The translations under genes were made by a program, and so were the position numbers. Shown in pieces: positions 1 to 6,664 of a stretch of DNA of 22,553 bases (position 1 is its first letter; each line of letters starts with the position of its first letter). Under the pieces are notes generated by a model. That model was not told the origin of the DNA. It saw only the letters and a list, made by a program, of their open reading frames with translations, and made no database searches. The DNA lies in assembly GCA_012963655.1 (NCBI GenBank), contig DTVI01000217.1, positions 1 to 22,553 on the forward strand. The letters are read 5' to 3'. Origin of the DNA: Sulfurimonas sp. GTDB taxonomy: Bacteria > Campylobacterota > Campylobacteria > Campylobacterales > Sulfurimonadaceae.

Positions 1-1030
1 TTTTTAAGCTCACCTTCCCATGGCATTCCACTCATTAGGGATTTCCATACGCGTTTAAATACATCTGCTTCGGAGTCTTGATGCTTAAAAAAAGAACATT
101 CTTCCCCTATGACTTCGTCTTTTTTATAGCCTGATACGTCAAGTAGGGCCTGACTAACTTCTATTATATTTCCTTCAAGATTGAACTTGAAAGAGACAAC
201 ATGCCCATAAAGTTTATCTAAAGAGTTTTTTAAGATTTCTGTCTCTTGTAGACTTTGTATATGTGCATCATTGACGTTAAGAAGATAATCTTCTTTTTTT
301 CTAAGATATTTTCTTGTCACTTCTGTCAAGATATACAGAATTATAAAAATGATAAAAGAAATAAGGGCAATACGGTAAAACTGTTTATCATTGACTTTGT
401 AAAGAGCGCCTAAAGGGGCTTTAATGGAGATAATAGCTGATAGTGCACCAATCTTTAATCCAAAACCATTGTCTTCTCCATAAGCTTCTACAAGCATCTT
501 TGGAGCATCTTTAGGGAGTCCATGGCATTGCAAACATTTTGCTTCTATTCTATCACTTGCAATAGCGTAATAAAGATACTTTTTATTATTTACGGTGAGT
601 ATTTCTTTGTACTTAGAAATTGTTGAGTTGTTAAATTGATTATAAATATTTTGTTCATAAGCATTAGCAAGATTCTTAGGATTCATAGGATTAGGGGAGG
701 CATATTTAAAGGTTAGGGGAGCTACCCCGAGCTTCTTCCTTTCAGCATTAGTATATTTATTTAGCTGTAAACTGATATAAGAACTTGATAATAGCTCTTT
801 TGAAAAGTAGTTGGGCCCAATTGTACCTGTATCTTTTAAACGGGTAACTTCTTTCTTTTGGAGGTCATTTACTAAGTGGGATAAGGCCCGTCTAGATAAT
901 AAGATATCTTCAATATGTTTTTCTGTTTCTTCGATGATGATAGTATGGGTTTGATTATAATATAAGCCCATAGTTAGGATATAAATAAAAATTATGAAAT
1001 ATAAAACGACAAAATTACTTTTTAGCATAA
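1..1030 (-). CDS. Membrane heme sensor, Tll0287-like (DUF3365) domain plus PAS, partial at left edge, start frameshifted
   Basis: The reverse strand stays open from about 1046 to base 1, so the C-terminus lies outside the window. The protein has an N-terminal membrane helix, a periplasmic domain of roughly 190 residues with one CLQCH c-type heme motif (522-536), a second membrane helix near 315-370, and a cytoplasmic PAS domain (near FKFNLEGNIIEVSQALLDVS). This order fits Tll0287-like (DUF3365) sensors, which place a covalently bound heme outside the cell and send a redox or gas signal to a C-terminal kinase, GGDEF or chemotaxis module; the output module is not visible. The best start is the ATG at 1030-1028, but the A-tract just after it has 7 A where 8 would keep the frame. 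The first in-frame ATG is at 971-969, inside the first helix and without a ribosome binding site. The 5' leader carries a pentanucleotide repeat. Confidence 0.8.
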
Positions 1031-1047
1031 AAGAACCTATATCCTTA

Positions 1048-1075
1048 TTGTATTGTATTGTATTGTATTGTATTA
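1048..1075. repeat. Pentanucleotide tandem repeat (TATTG)n, four to five copies
   Basis: Tandem TATTG units (CAATA on the minus strand) lie just upstream of the start of the heme-sensor gene. They abut the weak AAGGATATAGG ribosome-binding region. A simple repeat in this place can slip during replication and change promoter or leader length. Nothing else of this kind was seen in the window. Confidence 0.8.
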
Positions 1076-1151
1076 TTAAATCTTATAGTAATGATATTGA
1101 GCTAAAAATATACTTAATCAAATGATGTGATTTTTAGATGAGGGGAAGGAT

Positions 1152-1174
1152 AAGTAGGGGGATAACCCCTTCTT
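1152..1174 (-). terminator. Hairpin after the MFS transporter gene
   Basis: The arms AAGTAGGGG and CCCCTTCTT pair with one mismatch around the loop GATAA. The hairpin sits 5 bases beyond the stop codon of the minus-strand transporter. The tail on the minus strand is pyrimidine-rich but has no clean T-run, so it is a probable rather than certain intrinsic terminator. Confidence 0.45.
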
Positions 1175-1178
1175 ATAT

Positions 1179-2513
1179 TTATGCGTGAATTAGTTTTGCT
1201 CTTAACTCATCTTCAGATAACTCTTCTTTACGGTACTTAACAACAACAAGTCCTTCTGTTTCATTAATATACCATTCTGCAATTGCGTCATGTTCTAAGT
1301 CTTCTAATTTCTTCATGTCAACGCTGTCTTGTTTTAGATAAGCATGTGCATGTCTGATAGGATTACTTAGTTTCATTGCTGTCCAGATTAACCATAAAAC
1401 GCCTATAGCGGCTAAAGAAATACCAAGCATACTTCTATCTGAGAAGTCAAGCATTAAACCTGCAAAGGTTCCACCTAAGAAGGTCATGAAATATGCTGCA
1501 GTGTTTGAGATACCAAGAGCGGTACCTTTTTGGTGAACCTTAGCGTATTTAGAGATAATAGACTGAACTAAAGGCTCCATCATATTAAAACCAATGAAGA
1601 AAAACACAACACCAACGATAAAGAGTGTTGAAGATGTAGCTAATCCCATTAATAAAAATGCAGTAATAAAAAGAACAATACTTACTAAAAAGATTTGTTT
1701 AGCCTTATTATGCTTTTCACCAAAAACTGCGGCAGGTCCCATTGCAACAAGACCAAAGATCATTGCTGGAAGATAGGCTTTCCAAAGTTCAGATTTTTCC
1801 CAAGCAAATCCGCCATCTTCAATTGAGCCTGTTAAAATAAGAGGGATAATAACAAAGGCAATCGTCATTAAGCCCTTTTGCATTCCATTAATAATGAACA
1901 TTCCTAAAAGGTTTGGATCTTTAAAAATATCTTTTGTTTTAATTTTGTCATGATAAACATGACGAATACGTGGGGGAGTAGGTACTTTTACAAAAACAAG
2001 TACAACTGCTATTGCTGCCATAGCAGCAGTGATCCAAAATAAAGCAGGAACGCCCCAACTTGAGCCAAGAACAGGACCAAGACCCATAGCTAGAGCAAAA
2101 CTCATAGCAATCGCGCCACCCATCATTGCCATAGCTTTTCCACGAGATTCTTCAGGTACTAAGTCAGAAATCATTGCTGGAATTACAGAACCAATAGCTC
2201 CCGCACCTTGAAGAAAACGTCCAAGCATTAACATCCAGATAGTATCACTGATAGCAGCAAGTACAGATCCTGCAAGAAATATAAGTAAACCAAAAACAAG
2301 AGTAGGCTTTCTACCCATTTTGTCGCTTATACTTCCAAAAGGAACTTGGAAAATTGCTTGAGTTAGTGCATATCCACCAACAATAACACCTACTAAAAGG
2401 GCAGTTGCATCTTGCATACCCATGGCATACACAGATAAAACAGGAAGTACTAGAAAAAGACCCAAGAAACGCAATGCAATAATTGCGGTGAGAGGCCAAA
2501 TTGTTTTGAACAT
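1179..2513 (-). CDS. yajR: MFS transporter, YajR-like
   Basis: This is a 444-residue major facilitator with twelve predicted membrane helices. Similarity to E. coli YajR is clear along the N-terminal half: LRFLGLFLVLPVLSVYAM, then GGYALTQAIFQVPFG and the loop 2-3 signature SDKMGRKP, then GRFLQGAGAIGS. The length is close to YajR (454 residues). After helix 12 there is a soluble tail of about 55 residues (ending GLVVVKYRKEELSEDELRAKL) that matches the place and style of the ferredoxin-like YAM domain of YajR. The substrate of YajR is unknown, and none is proposed here. The start has the ribosome binding site AAAGGA about 7 bases upstream. The gene is transcribed divergently from rdgB, and a TATAAT box lies upstream at 2619-2614. 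Confidence 0.85.
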   Translation of the reverse strand: MFKTIWPLTAIIALRFLGLFLVLPVLSVYAMGMQDATALLVGVIVGGYALTQAIFQVPFGSISDKMGRKPTLVFGLLIFLAGSVLAAISDTIWMLMLGRFLQGAGAIGSVIPAMISDLVPEESRGKAMAMMGGAIAMSFALAMGLGPVLGSSWGVPALFWITAAMAAIAVVLVFVKVPTPPRIRHVYHDKIKTKDIFKDPNLLGMFIINGMQKGLMTIAFVIIPLILTGSIEDGGFAWEKSELWKAYLPAMIFGLVAMGPAAVFGEKHNKAKQIFLVSIVLFITAFLLMGLATSSTLFIVGVVFFFIGFNMMEPLVQSIISKYAKVHQKGTALGISNTAAYFMTFLGGTFAGLMLDFSDRSMLGISLAAIGVLWLIWTAMKLSNPIRHAHAYLKQDSVDMKKLEDLEHDAIAEWYINETEGLVVVKYRKEELSEDELRAKLIHA

Positions 2514-2613
2514 ATAAAATTCCTTTTGATGAGAGTCTACTCAAACATAAATATGGGTTTTACTAATATTTGTGTTTGAGGTATCCTTTAAAAATTTAGG
2601 ATAAGATTACGCA

Positions 2614-2619
2614 ATTATA
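2614..2619 (-). promoter_or_regulatory. -10 box of the MFS gene
   Basis: On the minus strand this reads TATAATTGCG, the same string seen upstream of the aminotransferase operon (4613) and the ferredoxin-panD operon (12355). It lies about 100 bases upstream of the transporter start. No convincing -35 box is present, which is usual for Campylobacterota sigma-70 promoters. Confidence 0.55.
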
Positions 2620-2645
2620 ATGAAAAGATATTAAGATAAAGATAC

Positions 2646-2685
2646 CTCCTTAAAATAGGCAAATAGATTTACTTATTTTGAGGAG
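2646..2685. promoter_or_regulatory. Inverted repeat in the yajR-rdgB intergenic region
   Basis: CTCCTTAAAATA (2646-2657) and TATTTTGAGGAG (2674-2685) form a 12-base inverted repeat with one wobble position and a 16-base spacer. The right arm ends 28 bases before the rdgB ATG. It could be an operator between two divergent genes, or an RNA hairpin in the rdgB leader. There is no T-run after it, so it is not a normal terminator. Confidence 0.5.
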
Positions 2686-2713
2686 TAACATAAAATAAAT
2701 AGGGATAAAAATA

Positions 2714-3319
2714 ATGAAATTGGTGTTAGCAACAGGAAATAAAGGCAAGGTAAGAGAAATAACAGCAATGTATGGGAATTTTGATGTTATACCTTATAAT
2801 GAACTTATTGAACCCTTCGAAATTATTGAAGACAAGCCTGACTTTAAGGGAAATGCACTTATTAAGGCAAGGGCAGTTTATAAGGCCTTAGATGATAAAG
2901 ATGCTATTGTCTTTGCAGATGATAGTGGTATAAGTGTAGAGGCTTTAAATGGTGAGCCTGGAGTTCTTTCAGCTAGATACGGAGGGCCTGAGGCTACGGA
3001 TAAAGATAATTTAAATAAGCTGATGAAGTCTGTTAAAGAAAAAGACCTTGAAAGTTCTCCTGCATTTTACACTGCGGCTATTGCAATTGTTTGTAAAGAA
3101 GGGGAATATACAACCCATGGTTGGATGTATGGAAATGTGATTGTTGAACCAAGAGGTGAGGCTGGTTTTGGGTATGACCCCTGTTTCATTCCCTTAGGGT
3201 ATGAGAAAACCTTAGGTGAACTAGACGATACAATAAAATCAAAGTTATCTCACCGTTCACAGGCTCTAAGTAATGCTAGACCTGTGCTTGATGTCATCAA
3301 AATGATGAGAGAAAAATAA
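2714..3319 (+). CDS. rdgB: RdgB/HAM1 non-canonical purine NTP pyrophosphatase
   Basis: RdgB hydrolyses dITP, ITP and XTP to the monophosphates and so keeps deaminated purines out of DNA and RNA. The 201-residue protein is the usual length. Family motifs are all present: TGNKGK at residues 7-12 (nucleotide grip), FADDSGISVEALNGEPG with the catalytic acidic pair at 69-70, GFGYDP in the second half, and SHRSQAL near the C-terminus (SHR 179-181). The start ATG has an AGGGA ribosome binding site 8 bases upstream. The gene stands alone between divergent yajR and convergent uppP; the long inverted repeat in its leader is the only regulatory sign. Confidence 0.95.
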   Translation: MKLVLATGNKGKVREITAMYGNFDVIPYNELIEPFEIIEDKPDFKGNALIKARAVYKALDDKDAIVFADDSGISVEALNGEPGVLSARYGGPEATDKDNLNKLMKSVKEKDLESSPAFYTAAIAIVCKEGEYTTHGWMYGNVIVEPRGEAGFGYDPCFIPLGYEKTLGELDDTIKSKLSHRSQALSNARPVLDVIKMMREK

Positions 3320-3324
3320 TTTTT

Positions 3325-3411
3325 TTATAAGATCTTTTTACTTATAGAATATAAAATAGATTCAATCGATGAAGACATACGTTCTAATAGATCAAGCGTT
3401 TTAATAATCAT
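3325..3411 (-). CDS. Candidate 28-residue small protein
   Basis: A minus-strand ORF of 29 codons (MIIKTLDLLERMSSS..., ending SISKKIL) with a strong ribosome binding site (TAAGGA, 9 bases before ATG on that strand). The peptide could form an amphipathic helix. The Shine-Dalgarno sequence overlaps the stop of a 16-codon ORF (3471-3421, MERALLVFFWVSPIKP), so the two could be coupled. No family is recognised. In AT-rich intergenic DNA such ORFs can occur by chance, so this is a candidate only. Confidence 0.25.
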   Translation of the reverse strand: MIIKTLDLLERMSSSIESILYSISKKIL

Positions 3412-3530
3412 AAGATTTCCTTAGGGCTTTATTGGACTTACCCAGAAAAATACAAGCAAAGCTCGTTCCATATCTTTATAATAGTTTAATAATATTAAAT
3501 TATATTTTAATTATGATTTGGAGGTGAATT

Positions 3531-3617
3531 TTGAATAGTTCAGAAGCACAAATTAAGTGGACTTTAAAGAAGCCCAGCGGAGTTCATAAAACAAGTCGTG
3601 GCGGTCTTAGGAAGTAA
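3531..3617 (+). CDS. Candidate 28-residue basic small protein, TTG start
   Basis: A TTG codon follows a very strong ribosome binding site (GGAGG at 3520-3524, spacing 6), and a TATAAT box lies at 3477-3482. The ORF runs 28 codons and ends at TAA 3615-3617. The peptide is rich in Lys and Arg (KWTLKKPSGVHKTSRGG near its C-terminus) with no membrane segment. It points toward uppP on the opposite strand. I do not recognise it. The promoter and Shine-Dalgarno pair argues for translation; the short length argues for caution. Confidence 0.35.
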   Translation: MNSSEAQIKWTLKKPSGVHKTSRGGLRK

Positions 3618-3643
3618 AAAGTTTATTAGATTAAGGTGCTATC

Positions 3644-3670
3644 TTAGAGTTGAACTCCGAATAGTCCAAA
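3644..3670 (-). pseudogene. Displaced remnant of a second uppP C-terminus
   Basis: The minus strand reads F-G-L-F-G-V-Q-L-stop here, while the intact uppP ends F-G-L-F-G-V-E-L-stop 78 bases upstream on that strand and in the same frame. The two stretches match at nearly every residue, but almost all codons differ at synonymous positions (TTG/CTA, TTT/TTC, GGG/GGA, GTA/GTT, TTA/CTC, TAG/TAA). A recent tandem copy would be identical in DNA, so this looks like the tail of a diverged uppP allele left behind when the gene was replaced. Confidence 0.65.
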
Positions 3671-3684
3671 ACAAGCGGTAGCGG

Positions 3685-3715
3685 TCGCGAAGCGATGTTT
3701 CAGGCGAAGCCGAAA
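3685..3715. repeat. Pair of GC-rich mini-hairpins with GAA loops
   Basis: TCGC-GAA-GCGA (3685-3695) and TTTC-A-GGC-GAA-GCC-GAAA (3698-3715) are two short palindromes with the same GAA loop, set directly beyond the uppP stop codon in otherwise AT-rich DNA. They may end uppP transcription or be a copy of a dispersed palindromic element. No second copy was seen in this window. Confidence 0.5.
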
Positions 3716-3721
3716 TATGGG

Positions 3722-4492
3722 CTATAACTCTACCCCAAACAATCCAAAGAGTATACCTGAAGCTATTAGATAGATTCCAAAGGGTGTAAAGTTATACTTC
3801 CCAACAATGGCTAAAAAGCTTTTTACTGCTGCGTATCCAACTACAAAAGAAACCACAAATCCAACTGCAATCATTGAAAACCCATCCGTAGGTAGAGTGC
3901 TGTATTCTTTTAATAATATATAACCTGAAGCTGCGGTCATAGTAGGAATAGCCAGTAGAAAAGAAAAACTCATAGAAGTTTCTCTTTTAAGTCCTAAGAG
4001 CATTCCTCCAAGTATGGTTGAGCCTGAACGTGAAACCCCTGGAATTAAAGAAAGGGCTTGAATAAAACCTATAGTAATAGCTTGCTTATAAGTCACATCC
4101 TCAAGTTCAGCTGTGTTATGGCCTCTTTTAGTATAAAGGTATTCCACCACTAAAAAGAAGACTCCTGTTGCTATCATCCAAAGAACTATGCTATTAGAAG
4201 AAAACATGTCCTCGATTTGATGATGAAATAAAAAGCCAATAGCTCCGGTCGGAATAAAAGAAGCAATAAGCTTTTTCCAAATCTCAAGGCTCTCAAAAAG
4301 CGTATTAAAATAAATAATCATAATAGAAAAAATAGGTGCAATCTGAATAATGATATTAAAAGCATTCATAAAGTTATCTTGGGGCACTCCCATTATTTGA
4401 GAAGTAAGGGCAATGTGCGCAGTAGAAGAAACAGGAAGAAACTCTGTTATCCCTTCAACAATACCTAAAATGGTGGCTTCATAAAATGTCAT
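3722..4492 (-). CDS. uppP: Undecaprenyl-diphosphatase UppP (BacA)
   Basis: UppP is an integral membrane phosphatase that converts undecaprenyl diphosphate to undecaprenyl phosphate, the lipid carrier of peptidoglycan and O-antigen units; overexpression gives bacitracin resistance. The 256-residue protein has both family signatures: GIVEGITEFLPVSSTAHI (residues 10-27, with E13, E17, S22, S23, T24 and H26) and LIPGVSRSGST (149-159, with R155). The remainder is hydrophobic, with the number of helices expected of the family. The start has AAGGA 6 bases upstream. The gene is divergent from the aminotransferase operon. Oddly, an in-frame remnant of another uppP tail lies just past its stop codon. 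Confidence 0.95.
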   Translation of the reverse strand: MTFYEATILGIVEGITEFLPVSSTAHIALTSQIMGVPQDNFMNAFNIIIQIAPIFSIMIIYFNTLFESLEIWKKLIASFIPTGAIGFLFHHQIEDMFSSNSIVLWMIATGVFFLVVEYLYTKRGHNTAELEDVTYKQAITIGFIQALSLIPGVSRSGSTILGGMLLGLKRETSMSFSFLLAIPTMTAASGYILLKEYSTLPTDGFSMIAVGFVVSFVVGYAAVKSFLAIVGKYNFTPFGIYLIASGILFGLFGVEL

Positions 4493-4612
4493 AATAATCC
4501 TTGAGTCTATTTAAAGAGTAAAAGGATATCTTGTAAATAGTTAAAATTTGGTAAGTTTTGTTTAAAAAATATAGAAATACAGAAACAAAGACAGTCTTAA
4601 CCAAGTTTGAGA

Positions 4613-4618
4613 TATAAT
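4613..4618 (+). promoter_or_regulatory. -10 box of the aminotransferase-hisZ-purA operon
   Basis: GATATAATTGCGCCC contains TATAAT followed by the TTGCGC string that recurs upstream of the ferredoxin operon. Transcription from here would begin near 4625, downstream of the in-frame ATG at 4618, which supports 4696 as the true start of the first gene. Confidence 0.6.
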
Positions 4619-4695
4619 TGCGCCCGTATGTTTTAAAAATAGGTTTTTTGACCTACTTTTTAAACATACACAAACATCTAAAAAAAAGGAAGCTA

Positions 4696-5811
4696 ATGCT
4701 ACTTTTTACACCAGGGCCAACACCTGTCCCAGAATCAATCCGTTTAGCCATGGCAGAGCCAACGCTTCACCATAGAACACCTGAGTTTGAGGCTATTTTT
4801 GAAGAAACTAGAAAAGAGTTATTTAAACTTTTACATACAGATGAAGTGATTATGCTTGCTACTAGTGGTACGGGGGCTATGGAAGCTGCTGTTATTAATC
4901 TTTGTCATAACACGCTTTTAAATGTAAACGCGGGTAAGTTTGGTGAGCGTTTTGGTAAGATTGCTAAGGCGCATGGATTAAAAAGTGTTGAACTTAAGTA
5001 CGAGTGGAACACAACAACCTCAGTTGTAGAAGTTTTAAAAACCCTAGAAGAAAATCCATCTATTGATGCGATTGCAATTCAGATTTCTGAATCAGCGGGT
5101 GGTTTACGTCATCCTGTTGAAGAAATTGCGCAAGCGGTTAAGGCTGTGCATCCTGATGTTATGATAATTGCAGATGGAATTACAGCTATTGGTGTTGAAA
5201 AGATTGATGTAAGTAATCTTGACGCGGTTCTGGCCGGAAGTCAAAAAGCACTTATGCTTCCACCAGGTTTAGCAATACTTGGTCTTTCTAATGCTGCCAT
5301 AGAAAAGACAGGTGAAGGTAAGGGTTATTACCTAAATCTAGCTTCTGAGATTAAAAAGCAAAAGCAAAACACAACAGCATATACAGCTGCAACGACACTA
5401 ACCATTGGTTTAAATGCTATCTTAAAAGAGATAGATGCTAAAGGTGGACTTGATAAGCTTTATAAGCAAACTCACGCAAGAGCAGTAGCAACACGTGGAG
5501 CACTTGAGGCCCTTGGTCTTCATTCGTATCCACAAAGCCCTGCTTTGTCAATGACAACTATTGATGATGTGAATGCTTCTGAAATTCGTACAATACTTAA
5601 AAACGATTATGATGTAAATGTAGCAGGTGGTCAAGACCATCTTAAGGGTAAGATTTTTAGAATCAATCAAATGGGCTTGATTCCAACTTATGAATCTGCT
5701 TGGGTAGTTAATGCGGTTGAACTAGCATTAGCAAAACTAGACAGAAGAGCTTATGACGGAACAGCAAATAAGGTCTTTAATGAACTTTATTTTGCACAAA
5801 TGGATAAATAA
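4696..5811 (+). CDS. Class-V PLP aminotransferase, alanine/serine-glyoxylate family
   Basis: The protein is a fold-type I, class-V aminotransferase of about 371 residues. It opens with the family signature FTPGPTPVPESI and HHRTPEFEAIFEETR, has the glycine-rich TSGTGAMEAAV PLP-phosphate site, ADGITAIG (with the Asp that contacts the pyridine nitrogen) and GSQKALMLPPGL, in which K184 is the likely Schiff-base lysine. Relatives transfer amino groups between serine or alanine and glyoxylate or pyruvate, or act in phosphoserine-type pathways, and the substrate cannot be read from sequence. The chosen ATG follows AAAGGA by 7 bases; an upstream in-frame ATG at 4618 overlaps the promoter and encodes an atypical N-terminus. 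hisZ starts one base after the stop, so the two are co-transcribed. Confidence 0.88.
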   Translation: MLLFTPGPTPVPESIRLAMAEPTLHHRTPEFEAIFEETRKELFKLLHTDEVIMLATSGTGAMEAAVINLCHNTLLNVNAGKFGERFGKIAKAHGLKSVELKYEWNTTTSVVEVLKTLEENPSIDAIAIQISESAGGLRHPVEEIAQAVKAVHPDVMIIADGITAIGVEKIDVSNLDAVLAGSQKALMLPPGLAILGLSNAAIEKTGEGKGYYLNLASEIKKQKQNTTAYTAATTLTIGLNAILKEIDAKGGLDKLYKQTHARAVATRGALEALGLHSYPQSPALSMTTIDDVNASEIRTILKNDYDVNVAGGQDHLKGKIFRINQMGLIPTYESAWVVNAVELALAKLDRRAYDGTANKVFNELYFAQMDK

Positions 5812-5812
5812 T

Positions 5813-6664
5813 ATGATGTTAGAACATGAGATTCCATCAGGAACAAAACTTTATTTTGGTGAAACAGCTAAGATTAAACGCCGTATTGAAGCGGTAGCTT
5901 CGGATGTACTTTATGGAGCTGATTATGAAGAATTAATTACGCCTTTATTTTCGTATCATCAGCACCTAAGCATTGCAGATGAAAATCAGTTGATTCGTGT
6001 AAATGATACACAAAACCATCAACTAACCCTTAGAGCAGATTCTACTATTGATGTAGTACGTCTTTTAGATAAGCGTTTAGGTAGAAATACAAGTCATCAA
6101 AAATGGTTTTATATTCAACCTGTTTATTTATACCCTTCTAAAGAGATTTATCAAATTGGGGCTGAGTATATTGGAGAGAAAGATCTTTCAAAGGTACTTC
6201 AAACGGCTATTGATGTTATTACTGCCTTAGAAATTAAGCCATTATTACAAATATCAAATATCCGTATTCCTGAGTTAATTTCAAAAGAGTTGGATATTGA
6301 CCTCGAAGACTTTAAACATATTAATATTCAGAAACTTCTTGATAAAAAAGTATCTTGGTTAAAAGATATTATTTACCTTGAAAAGCTTGAGGATATTGAC
6401 GCGGTGATTGCAGTTGTTCCTGATATTATTAAGGTAGAACTAGAGCGTATGAAAGAGTTAGCACAAAATATTGAATATGATAACTTCGTGATTGCACCTT
6501 TGTATTATGCAAAGATGCTTTATTATGATGAGTTGTATTTTAGAATGATAGAAAAAAATGATGTTTATGCTCGTGGTGGACGTTATGTTAATGATGAAGT
6601 GACTTCGGTTGGCTTCGCACTGTATACAGATAAAATTATTGAAAAATTAGAAGGTAGCAAATAA
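5813..6664 (+). CDS. hisZ: ATP phosphoribosyltransferase regulatory subunit HisZ
   Basis: HisZ is a histidyl-tRNA-synthetase-like protein without aminoacylation activity that joins the short form of HisG to make the first enzyme of histidine synthesis responsive to histidine. The 283-residue protein shows class II synthetase core features: IPSGTKLYFGETA near the N-terminus, the motif-2-like LTLRADSTIDVVRLL, and a motif-3-like GGRYVNDEVTSVGFAL near the C-terminus. It lacks an anticodon-binding domain, as expected for HisZ and not for HisS. Two adjacent ATG codons (5813, 5816) follow the aminotransferase stop, and the gene ends in a 1-base TAATG overlap with purA, so translation is likely coupled. 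HisG is not in the window. Confidence 0.8.
   Translation: MMLEHEIPSGTKLYFGETAKIKRRIEAVASDVLYGADYEELITPLFSYHQHLSIADENQLIRVNDTQNHQLTLRADSTIDVVRLLDKRLGRNTSHQKWFYIQPVYLYPSKEIYQIGAEYIGEKDLSKVLQTAIDVITALEIKPLLQISNIRIPELISKELDIDLEDFKHINIQKLLDKKVSWLKDIIYLEKLEDIDAVIAVVPDIIKVELERMKELAQNIEYDNFVIAPLYYAKMLYYDELYFRMIEKNDVYARGGRYVNDEVTSVGFALYTDKIIEKLEGSK

Larger units (their letters stand above)
3320..3721. other. Gap between rdgB and uppP: small ORFs, uppP remnant, GC-rich hairpins
   Basis: These 402 bases hold no gene of normal size. They contain a candidate small ORF on each strand, a TATAAT box at 3477-3482, a displaced copy of the last codons of uppP (3644-3670), and a 51-base GC-rich stretch between that remnant and the uppP stop codon. 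Base composition jumps from very AT-rich (3480-3520) to GC-rich (3675-3715), which suggests pieces of different origin. Confidence 0.7.

Noticed and set aside
2311..2544. ORF antisense-frame to the start of the MFS gene
   Set aside because: It lies in another frame of a well-supported gene and has no motif or own ribosome binding site.
4618..4695. N-terminal extension of the aminotransferase from ATG 4618
   Set aside because: The ATG overlaps the -10 box, has no ribosome binding site, and the extra 26 residues are not like the family; ATG 4696 has AAAGGA.
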